The notes below the pieces were generated by a model. The model saw only the letters and a program-made list of their open reading frames with translations, searched no databases and was not told where the DNA came from. DNA of 12,391 nucleotides from a bacterium (lineage in GTDB: Bacteria; UBA9089; CG2-30-40-21; SBAY01), in the NCBI GenBank assembly GCA_040757115.1, contig JBFLYA010000118.1, forward strand, positions 1-12,391. The letters run 5' to 3'. The position numbers were made by a program, and so were the translations under genes. This document shows, piece after piece, positions 12,249 through 12,391 of this stretch. The number at the start of each line of letters is the position of its first letter. The first letter of the stretch is position 1.

Positions 12249-12391
12249 TAATAAAAATAATCATACAGAGACACAAAGTCACAAAGGAATTGAATAAAAC
12301 AATAAACCTTTGTGTTCTTTGTGGCTTTGTGTGAGAAAATAAAAAGGAGATATTTTAGGGTCAAACCGTGAATGTGGAATGCACAATAATT
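12249..12391 (+). repeat. Hairpin cassette copy 3 and start of non-coding unit copy 7, cut by window end
   Basis: A tandem repeat of the preceding cassette: hairpin block to about 12354, then TTAGGG at 12355-12360 and the first bases of the unit. It is near-identical to 1-149 of the window, differing for example at CATACAGAG/CACACAGAG and GTGAATG/GTAAATG. Confidence 0.7.

Noticed and set aside
1-12391. Window as a complete circular element because the ends match
   Set aside because: The matching ends differ at several bases and the same cassette occurs in tandem near the right end, so a repeat explains it better.

Overview
The window is an integron gene-cassette array from an AT-rich bacterial genome. 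There is no rRNA, tRNA or housekeeping gene to place the host. The long near-identical attC sites (about 132 bp), the many copies of them, and the lack of transposon or resistance genes argue for a chromosomal (sedentary) integron, probably of an uncultured environmental bacterium. I cannot name the phylum.

Layout. A left array (1-3205) has five attC sites, one of them cut short, and carries three gene cassettes on the + strand: a nucleotidyltransferase/HEPN pair, a VapBC-like pair, and a DUF5678-like protein with a retropepsin-like protease. Directly after attC-5 lies a large GH13 alpha-glucan-active enzyme gene (3252-6167) with no recognisable attC behind it. The integron integrase gene follows on the - strand (7328 down to about 6329). 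It is a double wreck: a 266-bp MITE-like element with inverted termini and a target duplication splits it, and the last part of the catalytic domain, including the tyrosine, is missing. A putative attI and cassette promoter occupy 7422-7609, and a second array on the + strand runs from 7604 to the end. That array carries a membrane-anchored Ig-like protein, a zinc-ribbon protein, a second retropepsin-like protease, a DUF104/PIN toxin-antitoxin pair, a GNAT acetyltransferase and several non-coding cassettes.

The most striking structure is a non-coding unit of 213 bp (TTAGGG box, purine-rich trailer, attC). It occurs six times complete and once cut by the window end, and it sits behind unrelated genes. 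In two places it directly follows a truncated attC. A further non-coding cassette built on a long CACAGAG/CTTTGTG hairpin occurs at both ends of the window and in tandem near the right end. Two attC families (A and B) are present. Both keep the R boxes and a stem with two unpaired bases; one site is an A/B chimera and one is a short 63-bp form.

How it works together: each gene sits a few tens of bases behind an attC, usually with a good ribosome binding site, and would be excised or inserted by an IntI integrase. The local integrase cannot be active as read, so the array is either frozen or depends on an integrase elsewhere. Three toxin-antitoxin-like pairs fit the stabilising role known for such modules in large integrons.
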